Origin: JADGOV01 sp040002735
GTDB taxonomy: Bacteria; Actinomycetota; Actinomycetes; JADGOV01
DNA length: 29,542 nucleotides
NCBI GenBank assembly: GCA_040002735.1
Contig: JBDUDX010000191.1
Location: 1-29,542, forward strand
Direction: 5' to 3'
Shown one piece after another: positions 23,662 to 29,542 of this stretch. Both the position numbers and the translations under genes were made by a program. The notes beneath the pieces are model-generated. The model ran no database searches and was not told the origin of the DNA. It worked only from the letters and a program-made list of their open reading frames with translations. The stretch's first letter is position 1. Each line of letters opens with the position of its first letter.

Positions 23662-24147
23662 TCAGGTACGGCCGTCCCGTTCCTGCGCGGCGTCGAGAGC
23701 GGACGCGGTCGGCATCCAGTCGGCGTGTCGAACCGGCCAGCCGTCTCGGATCAGTACGTCGCACACCAGTCGGTCGTCGTCCACGACCAACGTCACCTTT
23801 CGGTTTCGCGCAAGTTGGCGCAGCAGCGCCGGTTTGACCAGCCGAGCGGGCCTTCGGTCGAAGGAAGACCGCATGAATACCTCGCCAGCCGGCAGCTCGT
23901 GTCGGCGCAGCCACCGCTCGGTGGCCGCGCGGGTCCACTCCGGCCGGCCGGTGAAGTAGGCCACGTCGTGGTCATCAGCCAGCTGGCCGGCGAGCGTCAC
24001 GCCGTCAGCCAGCGGCGGATCGTCGAGTATCTTGCCGAAGAAGTCGGCCCAGTTCTTCGGTCGCTGCTCGAGGTAGTGCACTCGGTGGCGGACGTCGGCG
24101 AGTACGCCATCGATGTCAAAGACGGCGAGGTGCGGCGACGCAGTCAT
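23662..24147 (-). CDS. HAD-superfamily phosphatase
   Basis: A 161-residue protein with the HAD motif I FDIDGVLAD (nucleophile Asp and acid-base Asp) at residues 10-17, motif II in VAYFTGRPEWTR, and motif IV in LVVDDDRLVCDVL. It resembles the small C-terminal phosphatase domain of polynucleotide kinase and related stand-alone enzymes, without the kinase part. The substrate is unknown. The ATG is taken at the point where the family begins (MTASPHLAVFDID); GAGG lies 10 bases before it. The open frame upstream has no similarity. It is convergent with the L,D-transpeptidase gene. Confidence 0.85.
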   Translation of the reverse strand: MTASPHLAVFDIDGVLADVRHRVHYLEQRPKNWADFFGKILDDPPLADGVTLAGQLADDHDVAYFTGRPEWTRAATERWLRRHELPAGEVFMRSSFDRRPARLVKPALLRQLARNRKVTLVVDDDRLVCDVLIRDGWPVRHADWMPTASALDAAQERDGRT

Positions 24148-24179
24148 AGCGACCAGCCTCGCACGGGAACGTCCTGCGG

Positions 24180-24430
24180 CGGATCGGTCGGTGCGGACGC
24201 TGCCCACCGGGGTACTCAGTTTCGTGCGTCGGCTCCTGGAAGCCACCGAGCGCATTTACCGGGCCGAGGTCCAGGCGATCCTGGCAGTCGATGAGCACGT
24301 TCGGTCGGTGGTACCCCTGGCTGGTGCTCAGGGCGGCTCCGCCGGCAGCGCCGGAACTTACCAGCGGCGCAGTATTGCTCTCAACCTGCACGAGGTCTAG
24401 CTTTACCGGCAAAAGGCGGGTTCCACGGGA
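24180..24430 (+). pseudogene. NTF2/SnoaL-like remnant
   Basis: One frame reads GVLSFVRRLLEATERIYRAE, then VQAILAVDEHVRSVVPLAGAQGG and later SIALNLHEV. This resembles the middle of NTF2-like proteins, which read about as FFxRLMEATxGTFRAEVQxILAxDEHVVVLV...LHEVxLYR. After HEV comes a TAG stop, and behind it the same frame continues LYRQKAG, as if the stop replaced a sense codon. No start codon with a ribosome-binding site and no full N-terminus are present. It lies directly upstream of an intact SnoaL-like gene, so it may be a decayed paralogue or the relic of a lost neighbour. The match is by eye and short. Confidence 0.4.
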
Positions 24431-24437
24431 GGATGAC

Positions 24438-24875
24438 ATGACCAGCGGTAACGTAAGCGCTCAGGCAGAGGCGATACTCGCCGCCTGGAATTCACGGGAT
24501 TATGGTGAAATTAGGAAGCATCTCGCGCCGGACGTGGTTCTGGAGGATCACACCCGAGGCAGAATTGCTGAAGGCCCGCACGGATACGTCGATCGCTTTC
24601 AGCCCGTTCTGGATGCCTTTCCGGACATGCGCGGGGAGACGGTTTCCCTCGTGGCCCAAGGCAACGTGGTCGTCCATGAGACGAAATGGCGAGGCCGCCA
24701 TACCGTCGCGCTCGCACTTCCCGGAGGCGGAAGCGTCCCACCGACGAATGAGGCGACGACGATGCATCTCGTGACCTACCTGGAGTTCGACGACGGCGGA
24801 AAGGCGAAAAGCGTCCGGACCTACGGCAATCCCAACGAGTCGTTCTCTTCCTCGCGCACGGTCGGCGTGGGTTGA
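24438..24875 (+). CDS. SnoaL-like (NTF2-fold) protein
   Basis: The 145-residue protein has the SnoaL pattern: a first helix AEAILAAWNSRDYGEIRKHL, then VVLEDHTRG, QPVLDAFPDMRGETVSLVAQ, VVHETKWRGRHTVAL and MHLVTYLEFDDGGKAKSVRTY. Members form small homodimeric cavities and act as cyclases, isomerases or ligand carriers. The ligand here is unknown. GGGAGG lies 5 bases before the ATG and settles the start; the frame is open upstream but without similarity. It lies after the NTF2-like remnant. A 9-bp inverted repeat follows 7 bases after the stop. Confidence 0.8.
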   Translation: MTSGNVSAQAEAILAAWNSRDYGEIRKHLAPDVVLEDHTRGRIAEGPHGYVDRFQPVLDAFPDMRGETVSLVAQGNVVVHETKWRGRHTVALALPGGGSVPPTNEATTMHLVTYLEFDDGGKAKSVRTYGNPNESFSSSRTVGVG

Positions 24876-24882
24876 TTCGAAC

Positions 24883-24922
24883 CGTTCCGTAGTTCCCTCA
24901 GTATGCAAGAGCGTACGGAACG
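24883..24922. terminator. 9-bp inverted repeat after the SnoaL-like gene
   Basis: CGTTCCGTA and TACGGAACG are perfectly complementary across a 22-base loop. The position directly after a stop codon suits a terminator, but the loop is long and no T run follows. It could also be a protein-binding site or the end of a lost element. Confidence 0.4.
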
Positions 24923-25412
24923 CCTGGGGGAGGAGTTTCGGGGACTACGTTCACTGGTACCGAGGGACGTTTACGGGACTTGAGTAGCCGGTGTAATGGG
25001 TGTAATCGGGCCGTGGTCTTCGCCTAATGTCGCGATGTGGACCGCCATCCGACCGTGAAGATCGCCGGGCCAGCGGGCGAGGTCGGGATTTGACTCCGAC
25101 CAGCTCCGGCCCCGAGCGCGGCCTGGGCCCACAGCGCCGTCCACCACACCGGGTCGGCGAGGTGAATCCCGGAGTTCGTGACCGCGGTGGCCAAGCCGAC
25201 CGCGGTCACCCCGGCTGCGATCCCCGCGTATCCCAGCGCCGCCAGGATTGCCCATGATGCCCACCGTGGGGCAGTACCTACCGGTGCATTCCGGGCCGTT
25301 ATGGCCGCACCGTACGGCGACCCACCGACCGTTCAGAGGTCCTCGTCGTCGAGGACGACAGCCGAATGCGGCTCGCCCCAGCGGGGCTGACGGGCGATAC
25401 GCTGGCTAGATC
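24923..25412. other. Gap with GGGAC motifs and a possible membrane-protein remnant
   Basis: No complete gene is supported in these 490 bases. Near the left end GGGAC occurs three times (24941, 24964, 24975), spaced 23 and 11 bases, about two and one helix turns. On the minus strand the frame ending near 25024 reads WASWAILAALGYAGIAAGV, then TAVGLATAVTNSGIHL and DPVWWTALWAQAALGAGA, which looks like the helices of a small membrane protein, but it has no start codon with a ribosome-binding site. Near 25337 a plus-strand stretch reads VLVVEDDSRMRLA, like the first strand of a response regulator, and then ends. All three are weak. Confidence 0.35.
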
Positions 25413-25679
25413 ATGAGTAGCGCCAACGCTGGCGAAGGCTGGGAGCTCGTCGTCGGTACGGACGGCAGCATCCCCGCCGAGCAGCTGGTCCGCCTGGGAG
25501 TGGCACCGGGCCCGCATCTGCGGGTCGTGGCTGAACCGGCTCAGGGTGCTGACAAGGTCGGCAAGAGCCTCGCTGGCAGGTTGCGTGAACGCTTCGACGA
25601 CGATGCTGCTGTTGACCGCTTCGATGCCGCCCTGGCAGCAAACCGTAAGGAGCGGATCCTCGCCGTCGCACAGACGTGA
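25413..25679 (+). CDS. Antitoxin of a VapBC-like pair
   Basis: An 88-residue acidic protein directly in front of a PIN-domain gene, with a GTGA overlap between stop and start. It has GWELVVGTDGSIPAEQLVRLGVAPGPHLRVV, split here by the proline turn, which suggests an N-terminal swapped-hairpin-like fold, and a basic/acidic helix SLAGRLRERFDDDAAVDRF toward the end that could wrap the toxin. The exact antitoxin family is not recognised with certainty. The identification rests mainly on the arrangement. The ATG has no clear ribosome-binding site and could be nearly leaderless. Confidence 0.6.
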   Translation: MSSANAGEGWELVVGTDGSIPAEQLVRLGVAPGPHLRVVAEPAQGADKVGKSLAGRLRERFDDDAAVDRFDAALAANRKERILAVAQT

Positions 25680-26035
25680 GGGTTGTCGCCGGCTCGCACA
25701 CGCTGGTCTGGTATCTGTCTCGTCCCGAGCGGCTGACGCCGTCGGCGCTCGAGGCGTTATCCGCGGTCGAGACAAGCGGTCAGGGGATCGGAGTCTCAGC
25801 GGTGACGCTGATCGACCTCTGGCACGCCACCCGGGAGGCATCTCAGCCCGTGACGGCTGAGGAGTGTGAAGCGGTGAAGCAGGTCGTGACCGACCCGTCG
25901 AGCGGCGTGGAGGTGTTGGCTGTCAACCGGCCGGGGCTTCTGGCGGTAGCCGACGATCCTGCGGCGAGCCGGGTTCCGGCGGTGACTCCCGGACCTCGTC
26001 GGTGCCGCATACGCTGCTGCGGGGCAGTCCGCTGA
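25676..26035 (+). CDS. PIN-domain (VapC-like) toxin, probably inactive
   Basis: The first two thirds follow the PIN fold: MRVVAGSHTLVWYLSRPERL, then SALEALSAVETSGQGIGVS, VTLIDLWHATRE and VEVLAVNRPGLLAVAD. VapC enzymes are Mg-dependent RNases with three or four acidic residues. In this subfamily the start is normally VVADSHTLVWYL. Here the Asp is Gly 6 (GGC instead of GAC). After ADDPAAS the usual DPxDRLIxATA block, which carries the last acidic residue, is missing and is replaced by an Arg-rich tail. The protein should thus lack nuclease action. It may still bind its antitoxin. The GTG start overlaps the antitoxin stop. Confidence 0.65.
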   Translation: MRVVAGSHTLVWYLSRPERLTPSALEALSAVETSGQGIGVSAVTLIDLWHATREASQPVTAEECEAVKQVVTDPSSGVEVLAVNRPGLLAVADDPAASRVPAVTPGPRRCRIRCCGAVR

Positions 26036-26063
26036 GGCAAGCGTTGCCAGGAAGTGAGGTGAC

Positions 26064-27044
26064 GTGGAGATTCGGTTTCTTTACGACGGTCGAGTCGAGC
26101 AGTATCCGGTCGAGGAGTTGCCGGCCCTGCTGATTCGGGAGGACGGCATCGTCTGGGTGGACATCCCGCACTGCGACGACGAAGCCGTCCGGGTGCTGAC
26201 TGAGGTCTTCCGTTTCCATGCCCTTGCGGTGCACGACCTCGTCGAGCGTAATCCAGTCCCCAAGGTGCAGGTGTATGCCGATCATGTACTGGTCGTCCTG
26301 CACACTCCGGAGCCGGGCGCGGCTGGGCACGTGCATTACGTCGAGCTGGACCAGATCGTCGGACCCCGCTACCTCGTCACTGTGCACGGGCCGCTCAACC
26401 CGGCGGTCGACCCGAAGGTCGCCCTGCTGGAAACCGAGGCCGTGCTCCGGCGCTTGGAGTCGGGTCGGCTTCGTCCGGCGACTTCGTACGCCCTGTCGTA
26501 CGCGGTCATCACGGCGGTGGCGAACCGGCTGCGGCACTACCTGACGGCCATGACCACCGACGTGTGGCAGGTGGAGCAACGGGTCACCGCCGCCGATGTG
26601 GGCGATGCGGAGGAGTTCCTCGAGGAGATGTTCCGCAGCCGCCACGGGCTGCTCGCCGTACGGACTATGGCGTCGCTGAGCCGGGAGGTGTTCGGGCGGA
26701 TGAAAATGGTCCACGCGTTCGGAAAGCAGGGCCAGAGGATCGTCGGAGACGCTGTGGACCAGTTCACCCGGATCGGGACCATGGCCGACGGCCAGCGGGA
26801 GTACCTGCAGGGCGTCATCGACTACCAGCAGGCCCGGACCAGCACGAAGATTGCGATCGCCGCCGAGCGGCTGGCGGTGATCGCTGCGGTGACGCTGCCG
26901 ATCACCGCACTGTCCTCCGTCCTCGGCATGAACGTCATCGTGAACAGCGCGAGCGATCCGGTCCTGCTGACTGTCCTGCTCGCGGTAATGGCCGCCATGT
27001 CGGTGCTGTTACTCATCTGGTCCAAGCGCAAGGGATGGTGGTAG
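26064..27044 (+). CDS. CorA-family divalent cation transporter
   Basis: A 326-residue protein with an N-terminal cytoplasmic alpha/beta part (WVDIPHCDDEAVRVLTEVF, FHALAVHDLVERNPVPKV, YLVTVHG) and a long helical stalk (residues 150-265). Two C-terminal helices follow (IAAVTLPITALSSVLGMNV and LLTVLLAVMAAMSVLLLIW). The loop motif GMNV near residue 288 is the GxN selectivity signature of CorA. It ends in the usual basic tail KRKGWW. It should move Mg2+ or Co2+ as a pentamer in the inner membrane; ZntB-like export is the alternative. Start GTG with GAGG nearby. Intact, between two decayed patches. Confidence 0.92.
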   Translation: MEIRFLYDGRVEQYPVEELPALLIREDGIVWVDIPHCDDEAVRVLTEVFRFHALAVHDLVERNPVPKVQVYADHVLVVLHTPEPGAAGHVHYVELDQIVGPRYLVTVHGPLNPAVDPKVALLETEAVLRRLESGRLRPATSYALSYAVITAVANRLRHYLTAMTTDVWQVEQRVTAADVGDAEEFLEEMFRSRHGLLAVRTMASLSREVFGRMKMVHAFGKQGQRIVGDAVDQFTRIGTMADGQREYLQGVIDYQQARTSTKIAIAAERLAVIAAVTLPITALSSVLGMNVIVNSASDPVLLTVLLAVMAAMSVLLLIWSKRKGWW

Positions 27045-27117
27045 CGACCGGACCGGTCGTGTCAGTCGCCGTCGGCGGTGGCCGGGCCGCGGAGCGATGC
27101 AACGCCCGCCCGTTTTC

Positions 27118-27140
27118 TGACATAACATCCATTATCGGCG
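27118..27140. other. AT-rich imperfect dyad, possible recombination or operator site
   Basis: The stretch TGACATAACATCCATTATCGG stands out as AT-rich in GC-rich DNA; ATAA and TTAT face each other across 6 bases. CGTTTTC flanks it on both sides as a direct repeat. The holin remnant begins about 20 bases to the right. The shape recalls crossover sites of tyrosine recombinases, but no integrase gene is in the window. Confidence 0.25.
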
Positions 27141-27161
27141 TTTTCGAACCGAGACGCGGCG

Positions 27162-27379
27162 GTGAAAACCCTCGCCCAGACCCTGGGCGCCCTACTCCTC
27201 GCCGACGGCACGGGTCTGCTCAACACCGCCTGGACCAACGACCTGTCCACCGCCGGGATGGCCACCGCGCTCTCCGTCCTCACCTCCGTCGCGTCCGGCG
27301 CGATCCCCGGCCCCCCGTCGCGCCGTCTCTCACATCCGAGGTGCTCACCCCGCCGGCGCCGACCATTGATGTGCACTGA
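27162..27379 (+). pseudogene. Actinophage holin remnant
   Basis: The frame reads VKTLAQTLGALLLADGTGLL, then NTAWTNDLSTAGMATALSVL and TSVASGAIPGP. This is close to the core of r1t-type holins of actinophages (KTFAQALxALL, LSTAGMAALLSVLTSVAS). The frame slips at the six-C run 27311-27316 and the tail continues in the neighbouring frame as VAPSLTSEVLTPPAP to a stop, like normal holin C-termini (PSLxxE). The N-terminal residues (usually FWKxAGERA) are missing and no ribosome-binding site is present. Holins make membrane holes for phage lysis. No endolysin or other phage gene is nearby, so this is a relic. Confidence 0.65.
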
Positions 27380-27413
27380 GGTCCGGCAAGTCACCGGGCG
27401 CACATAGCAGCGA

Positions 27414-27740
27414 TTAGGTGGCGCGGCCGACTCGCTCCAGGTGCATCTCGAGGGCCTCGCGCACGACCTGCGACGGCGACTTGCCCTCCCGCCGCGCGCT
27501 CGCGCGCAACTCCTCGCGGAGCTCAGCGGGAACCCGCACCTTGATCTGAGGCGAGTGCTCTCCCGGCGCAGTCAGCGACGGCCGGCCGCGGCCGACCTGC
27601 TCCAGAGCTTCCTGCGCAAGGCGCTGCGCATCCGCCTCCGTGATGCGCTGTCCGCGGCCGTCCAGGACCACCTCACGGTCCAGGTCCACGTCCGGCCCGA
27701 GCGTGTACTCCCGGCCCGCGATCTTGTACTTGCGTGGCAT
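27414..27740 (-). CDS. Ribbon-helix-helix antitoxin, BrnA-like position
   Basis: The 108-residue protein opens MPRKYKIAGREYTLGPDVDL, a strand-rich part with a typical start for actinobacterial antitoxins. It ends with a CopG/ribbon-helix-helix segment (IKVRVPAELREELRASARRE, SPSQVVREALEMHL) that binds DNA as a dimer. GGAGGTGAG in front of the ATG gives a good ribosome-binding site with 8 bases of spacing. It lies 5 bases after the toxin-like gene, in the toxin-first order of brnTA operons. It should neutralise the toxin and repress the operon. It is intact. Confidence 0.78.
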   Translation of the reverse strand: MPRKYKIAGREYTLGPDVDLDREVVLDGRGQRITEADAQRLAQEALEQVGRGRPSLTAPGEHSPQIKVRVPAELREELRASARREGKSPSQVVREALEMHLERVGRAT

Positions 27741-27745
27741 GTCTC

Positions 27746-28015
27746 TCACCTCCGGTACTGCGGCATGACGTGGATGACGAGCAGGGTGTCCGGCAGGTCC
27801 ACGGCGACGACCTCGAGCCAGACGCCGCGATCGTCCGGGCCGATCCAGACGAGCTGCGCGTCCCGATCGCTGGTGGCCGGAATGCGCTCGGGTCCACCGT
27901 GACGTGCAGGGCGTGCGCCCTCCCGATCCGGTGCGCAGCCGGTCACGGGGACGAGCTCCCTGCATACTCCTATTGTGGGGTACACAAACTCCGAAGTCAC
28001 GGGGATGAGCAGCAA
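27746..28015 (-). CDS. Toxin-like protein (DUF4258/BrnT-like), N-terminus uncertain
   Basis: The last 45 residues read RDAQLVWIGPDDRGVWLEVV, AVDLPDTLLVIHVMPQYRR, the standard end of small toxins that fold like RelE/BrnT (xVxGPDxxGxxLEVVAV...VIHxMP). The N-terminal part in this frame has no such similarity. In the next frame HRIGRAHALHVTVDPSAF looks like the missing first half, so a frameshift near 27885-27900 is likely. The TTG used here for the left boundary is only the limit of the open frame. The upstream IS fragment may have cut the gene or its promoter. With the intact antitoxin downstream the pair would be a one-sided module. Confidence 0.5.
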   Translation of the reverse strand: MLLIPVTSEFVYPTIGVCRELVPVTGCAPDREGARPARHGGPERIPATSDRDAQLVWIGPDDRGVWLEVVAVDLPDTLLVIHVMPQYRR

Positions 28016-28377
28016 TGGTCCGGGTCGCCGGCGCGCGCTGGGCCATCGAGGAGTCCTTCCAGACCGCCAAGGGCGAGGTCGGCCTGGACCAGTACCAGGT
28101 CCGCCGATGGGACGGCTGGTATCGCCATATCACCCTGGCGATGCTCGCCCACGCGTTCCGCACCGTCACCCGCGCCGCCGCCGGCGCAAAAAAGGGGCGC
28201 CGCAACCCGCCGGCGAGCTGATCCCGTTCACCGTCCCCGAGGTCCGCCGCCTGCTCGCCCGCCTGATCTGGCTCCACCAGGACGACCACGACGACGTTCT
28301 CGCCTGGTCACGCTGGCGACGCCGTCGCCAAGCCCGCGCCCACCGCTGCCTGGGCGGGCCAAGGACTCCGGTAACGG
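28015..28377 (+). pseudogene. IS701-type DDE transposase, 3' fragment
   Basis: The fragment begins VRVAGARWAIEESFQTAKGE and continues VGLDQYQVRRWDGWYRHITL and AMLAHAF, the C-terminal catalytic region around the last Glu of IS701-family transposases. At AAAAAAG (28188-28194) the frame changes by -1 and goes on with APQPAGELIPFTVPEVRRLL, LIWLHQDDHDD and LAWSRWRRRRQARAHRC, the normal end. About the first 300 residues and the left end of the element are missing, so it cannot move itself. It ends next to the convergent methyltransferase gene. No terminal inverted repeat was identified. Confidence 0.8.
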
Positions 28378-29448
28378 TTAGGCACGCTCCAGGACGGCGA
28401 TCTCAGCCGCGCTGATGATCAGGGGATCACGGTATGTGTTCAGCAAGGCATACCCCTGCCGCTGGAACATGCCGATGATCGCTTCGGACGTGACTGGTTC
28501 CACGACACCGCCTTCCCGACCCGCGACCGCCTTGGGCTTCCCGAGGATCGAGTTGACCGAGACGACGTAGCGCGCGCGGGCTGCAGACACACCGGCAACG
28601 TAGCGATCAACCACGTCTGGTTCCATCTCCTGAAAGGAGTAGGTGTTCACAAATGCGTCGAAGGGTCCCTCAACATCGGGCAGCCGCCAGTTCGGTAAGC
28701 ACGCGGAGAAGTTCGCCTCGATCGGCCCGACTGGCGCCCGCTCCGGAGTCACCACCCGCTCGGCGCCGAACAGTGCGGTGAGGTAGTAGGCCGCAACCGT
28801 GAGCAGCGGCGGGATGTCGAGGTTGACGTACCGCGCCTCCGGGTCGCGTTGCAAGACGATCTCCCCCAGCGTGCCGAAACCGCCGCCGATCTCGAGGAAG
28901 CTCCGCGGAGGGCCCTGCACGTGCCGGGATAGGGCGGCCAGGCAGAGGAGGTAATTGAGGTAGGGCTTGCCCCAACCAACCTCATCCGTGCCGGTCATCC
29001 GATAGCGCTGCGGCGGCTTGCCGACTCGGCTTTCGCCGTAGCCGTTGAGGTCGTACGGCCAGCGGTCCTGATCCCAGAACAGCCTGGCCGCATCGAAGTC
29101 ACGCCGTGCCTCACGGGACCCGTTCAAGGCACTGGTGAGCCAGGTCTCGCTCGATGATGGCTCGATCGTTTTCGCAAAGCGATGCATCGCCGCGATCCGT
29201 GCGTTGGTCCACCCTGCGCCGTAGACGGGGTAGAACCACGTGCTGGCACCGGGCCACGACTTGAACGACTCCAGTCCGCGGGCCTGAAGTTCCGCAGACA
29301 GCTGCCGAGTGCCGGGCCCCCAAAAACTCGTCGGCCGGTAGATCGGGTCGCAGACCTCCATGCCATCGATGAGCTGCTCTGTGACGGCGGCCCAGTTCTT
29401 CGACTCTGCAGGTTCGAACTCAACCAAGGCTATTCCTACCGCATCCAT
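28378..29448 (-). CDS. Putative sugar O-methyltransferase
   Basis: The 356-residue protein has a SAM-binding Rossmann core near residues 185-260: SFLEIGGGFGTLGEIVLQ (motif I), YVNLDIPPLLTVAAYYL (acidic end of strand 2) and DAFVNTYSFQEMEPDVVDRY. The N-terminal half (FWGPGTRQLSAEL, YDLNGYGESRVGKPP, MTGTDEVGWGKPYLNYLL) fits the bacterial family annotated as putative sugar O-methyltransferase, found in glycan and capsule clusters. The acceptor sugar is unknown. ATG at 29448 begins MDAVGIALVEF without a clear ribosome-binding site. It may be the second gene of an operon that enters from the right edge. Intact. Confidence 0.8.
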   Translation of the reverse strand: MDAVGIALVEFEPAESKNWAAVTEQLIDGMEVCDPIYRPTSFWGPGTRQLSAELQARGLESFKSWPGASTWFYPVYGAGWTNARIAAMHRFAKTIEPSSSETWLTSALNGSREARRDFDAARLFWDQDRWPYDLNGYGESRVGKPPQRYRMTGTDEVGWGKPYLNYLLCLAALSRHVQGPPRSFLEIGGGFGTLGEIVLQRDPEARYVNLDIPPLLTVAAYYLTALFGAERVVTPERAPVGPIEANFSACLPNWRLPDVEGPFDAFVNTYSFQEMEPDVVDRYVAGVSAARARYVVSVNSILGKPKAVAGREGGVVEPVTSEAIIGMFQRQGYALLNTYRDPLIISAAEIAVLERA

Positions 29449-29487
29449 GAGCAGAATGGATCAACAGCTCTGGAGCGTACCGGGCGG

Positions 29488-29542
29488 CTAGCAGTCGCCG
29501 TCGGCCGATCGCATGACAGCGATTTCCACCACCGCTCCGGCC
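29488..29542 (-). CDS. C-terminal end of an upstream gene, partial
   Basis: The minus strand reads AGAVVEIAVMRSADGDC and a TAG stop, in frame with the window edge. A gap of 39 bases separates it from the methyltransferase start, as expected for two genes of one operon. Only 17 residues are visible, so neither the family nor even coding status is certain. Confidence 0.3.
   Translation of the reverse strand, partial: AGAVVEIAVMRSADGDC

Noticed and set aside
24971..25264. Minus-strand frame of 97 codons in the gap before the VapBC-like pair
   Set aside because: It is Gly/Arg-rich without a ribosome-binding site. A neighbouring frame looks more like membrane helices, so neither is called as a gene.
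25337..25378. Response-regulator-like start (VLVVEDDSRMRLA)
   Set aside because: Only about 14 residues fit, no downstream receiver sequence is present, and the opposite strand gives an equally plausible acidic C-terminus. Too short to call a remnant gene.
1..29542. CRISPR arrays, tRNA or rRNA genes, replication origin
   Set aside because: No regularly spaced repeats, no cloverleaf-like stretch with a CCA-type acceptor and no cluster of DnaA-box-like sequences were noticed on either strand.

Overview
The window is high-GC DNA from a filamentous-type actinobacterium, most likely a member of Micromonosporales. The evidence is strong G/C wobble bias, frequent GTG starts, TTGACN/TAGGTT-type promoters, and a long block that keeps the gene order of the Mycobacterium tuberculosis Rv1822-Rv1832 region and of the Streptomyces cardiolipin synthase/ManC region. 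The family-level placement is inference.

Region A (1-9.3 kb) is an accessory stress island whose gene set recalls the mycobacterial DosR/DevR dormancy regulon: a wax ester synthase/diacylglycerol acyltransferase, two universal stress proteins, two CBS-domain proteins, a flavodoxin-like gene, a PAS remnant, a phospholipase D and a small zinc-ribbon protein. It is decaying. Six units are broken: a methyltransferase (frameshift plus internal deletion), the acyltransferase (single-base loss in a C run), a SnoaL-like gene, a PAS fragment, a membrane protein (single-base loss in a G run), and the flavodoxin gene. The flavodoxin gene is shifted by three tandem copies of a 7-bp unit, and removing one copy exactly restores the frame. 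The intact genes among them have good ribosome-binding sites. Several inverted repeats lie in the gaps.

Region B (9.3-24.1 kb) is well-kept core genome with no frameshift seen. It starts with an HD hydrolase and a convergent DUF4031 gene. Next come a CDP-alcohol phosphatidyltransferase (probable cardiolipin synthase), a nucleotidyltransferase fused to a phosphomannomutase-like domain that has lost its catalytic motifs, and a DUF1697 gene. A translationally coupled DUF881 - small basic protein - DUF881 trio follows, then gcvH, a zinc-ribbon/FHA GarA-like protein, the MerR regulator ftsR, a DUF151 nuclease and a second MerR regulator of the Rv1830 type. A glycine riboswitch then precedes gcvP, followed by a lipoprotein L,D-transpeptidase and a convergent HAD phosphatase. 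The block combines glycine cleavage and its sensing (riboswitch, GcvH, GcvP, GarA) with envelope and division functions.

Region C (24.1-29.5 kb) is a second accessory patch. It holds an NTF2-like remnant beside an intact SnoaL-like gene, a VapBC-like pair whose PIN toxin has lost its first catalytic Asp and its C-terminus, and an intact CorA-family transporter. It also holds a phage holin remnant, a BrnTA-like toxin/antitoxin pair with an uncertain toxin N-terminus, the 3' end of an IS701-type transposase, and a sugar O-methyltransferase. This looks like scar tissue from mobile elements.

All gene identities are from reading motifs and families by eye; no search was run. Single-base frameshifts in homopolymers could be base-calling errors. 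The multi-lesion genes and the internal deletion are harder to explain that way.
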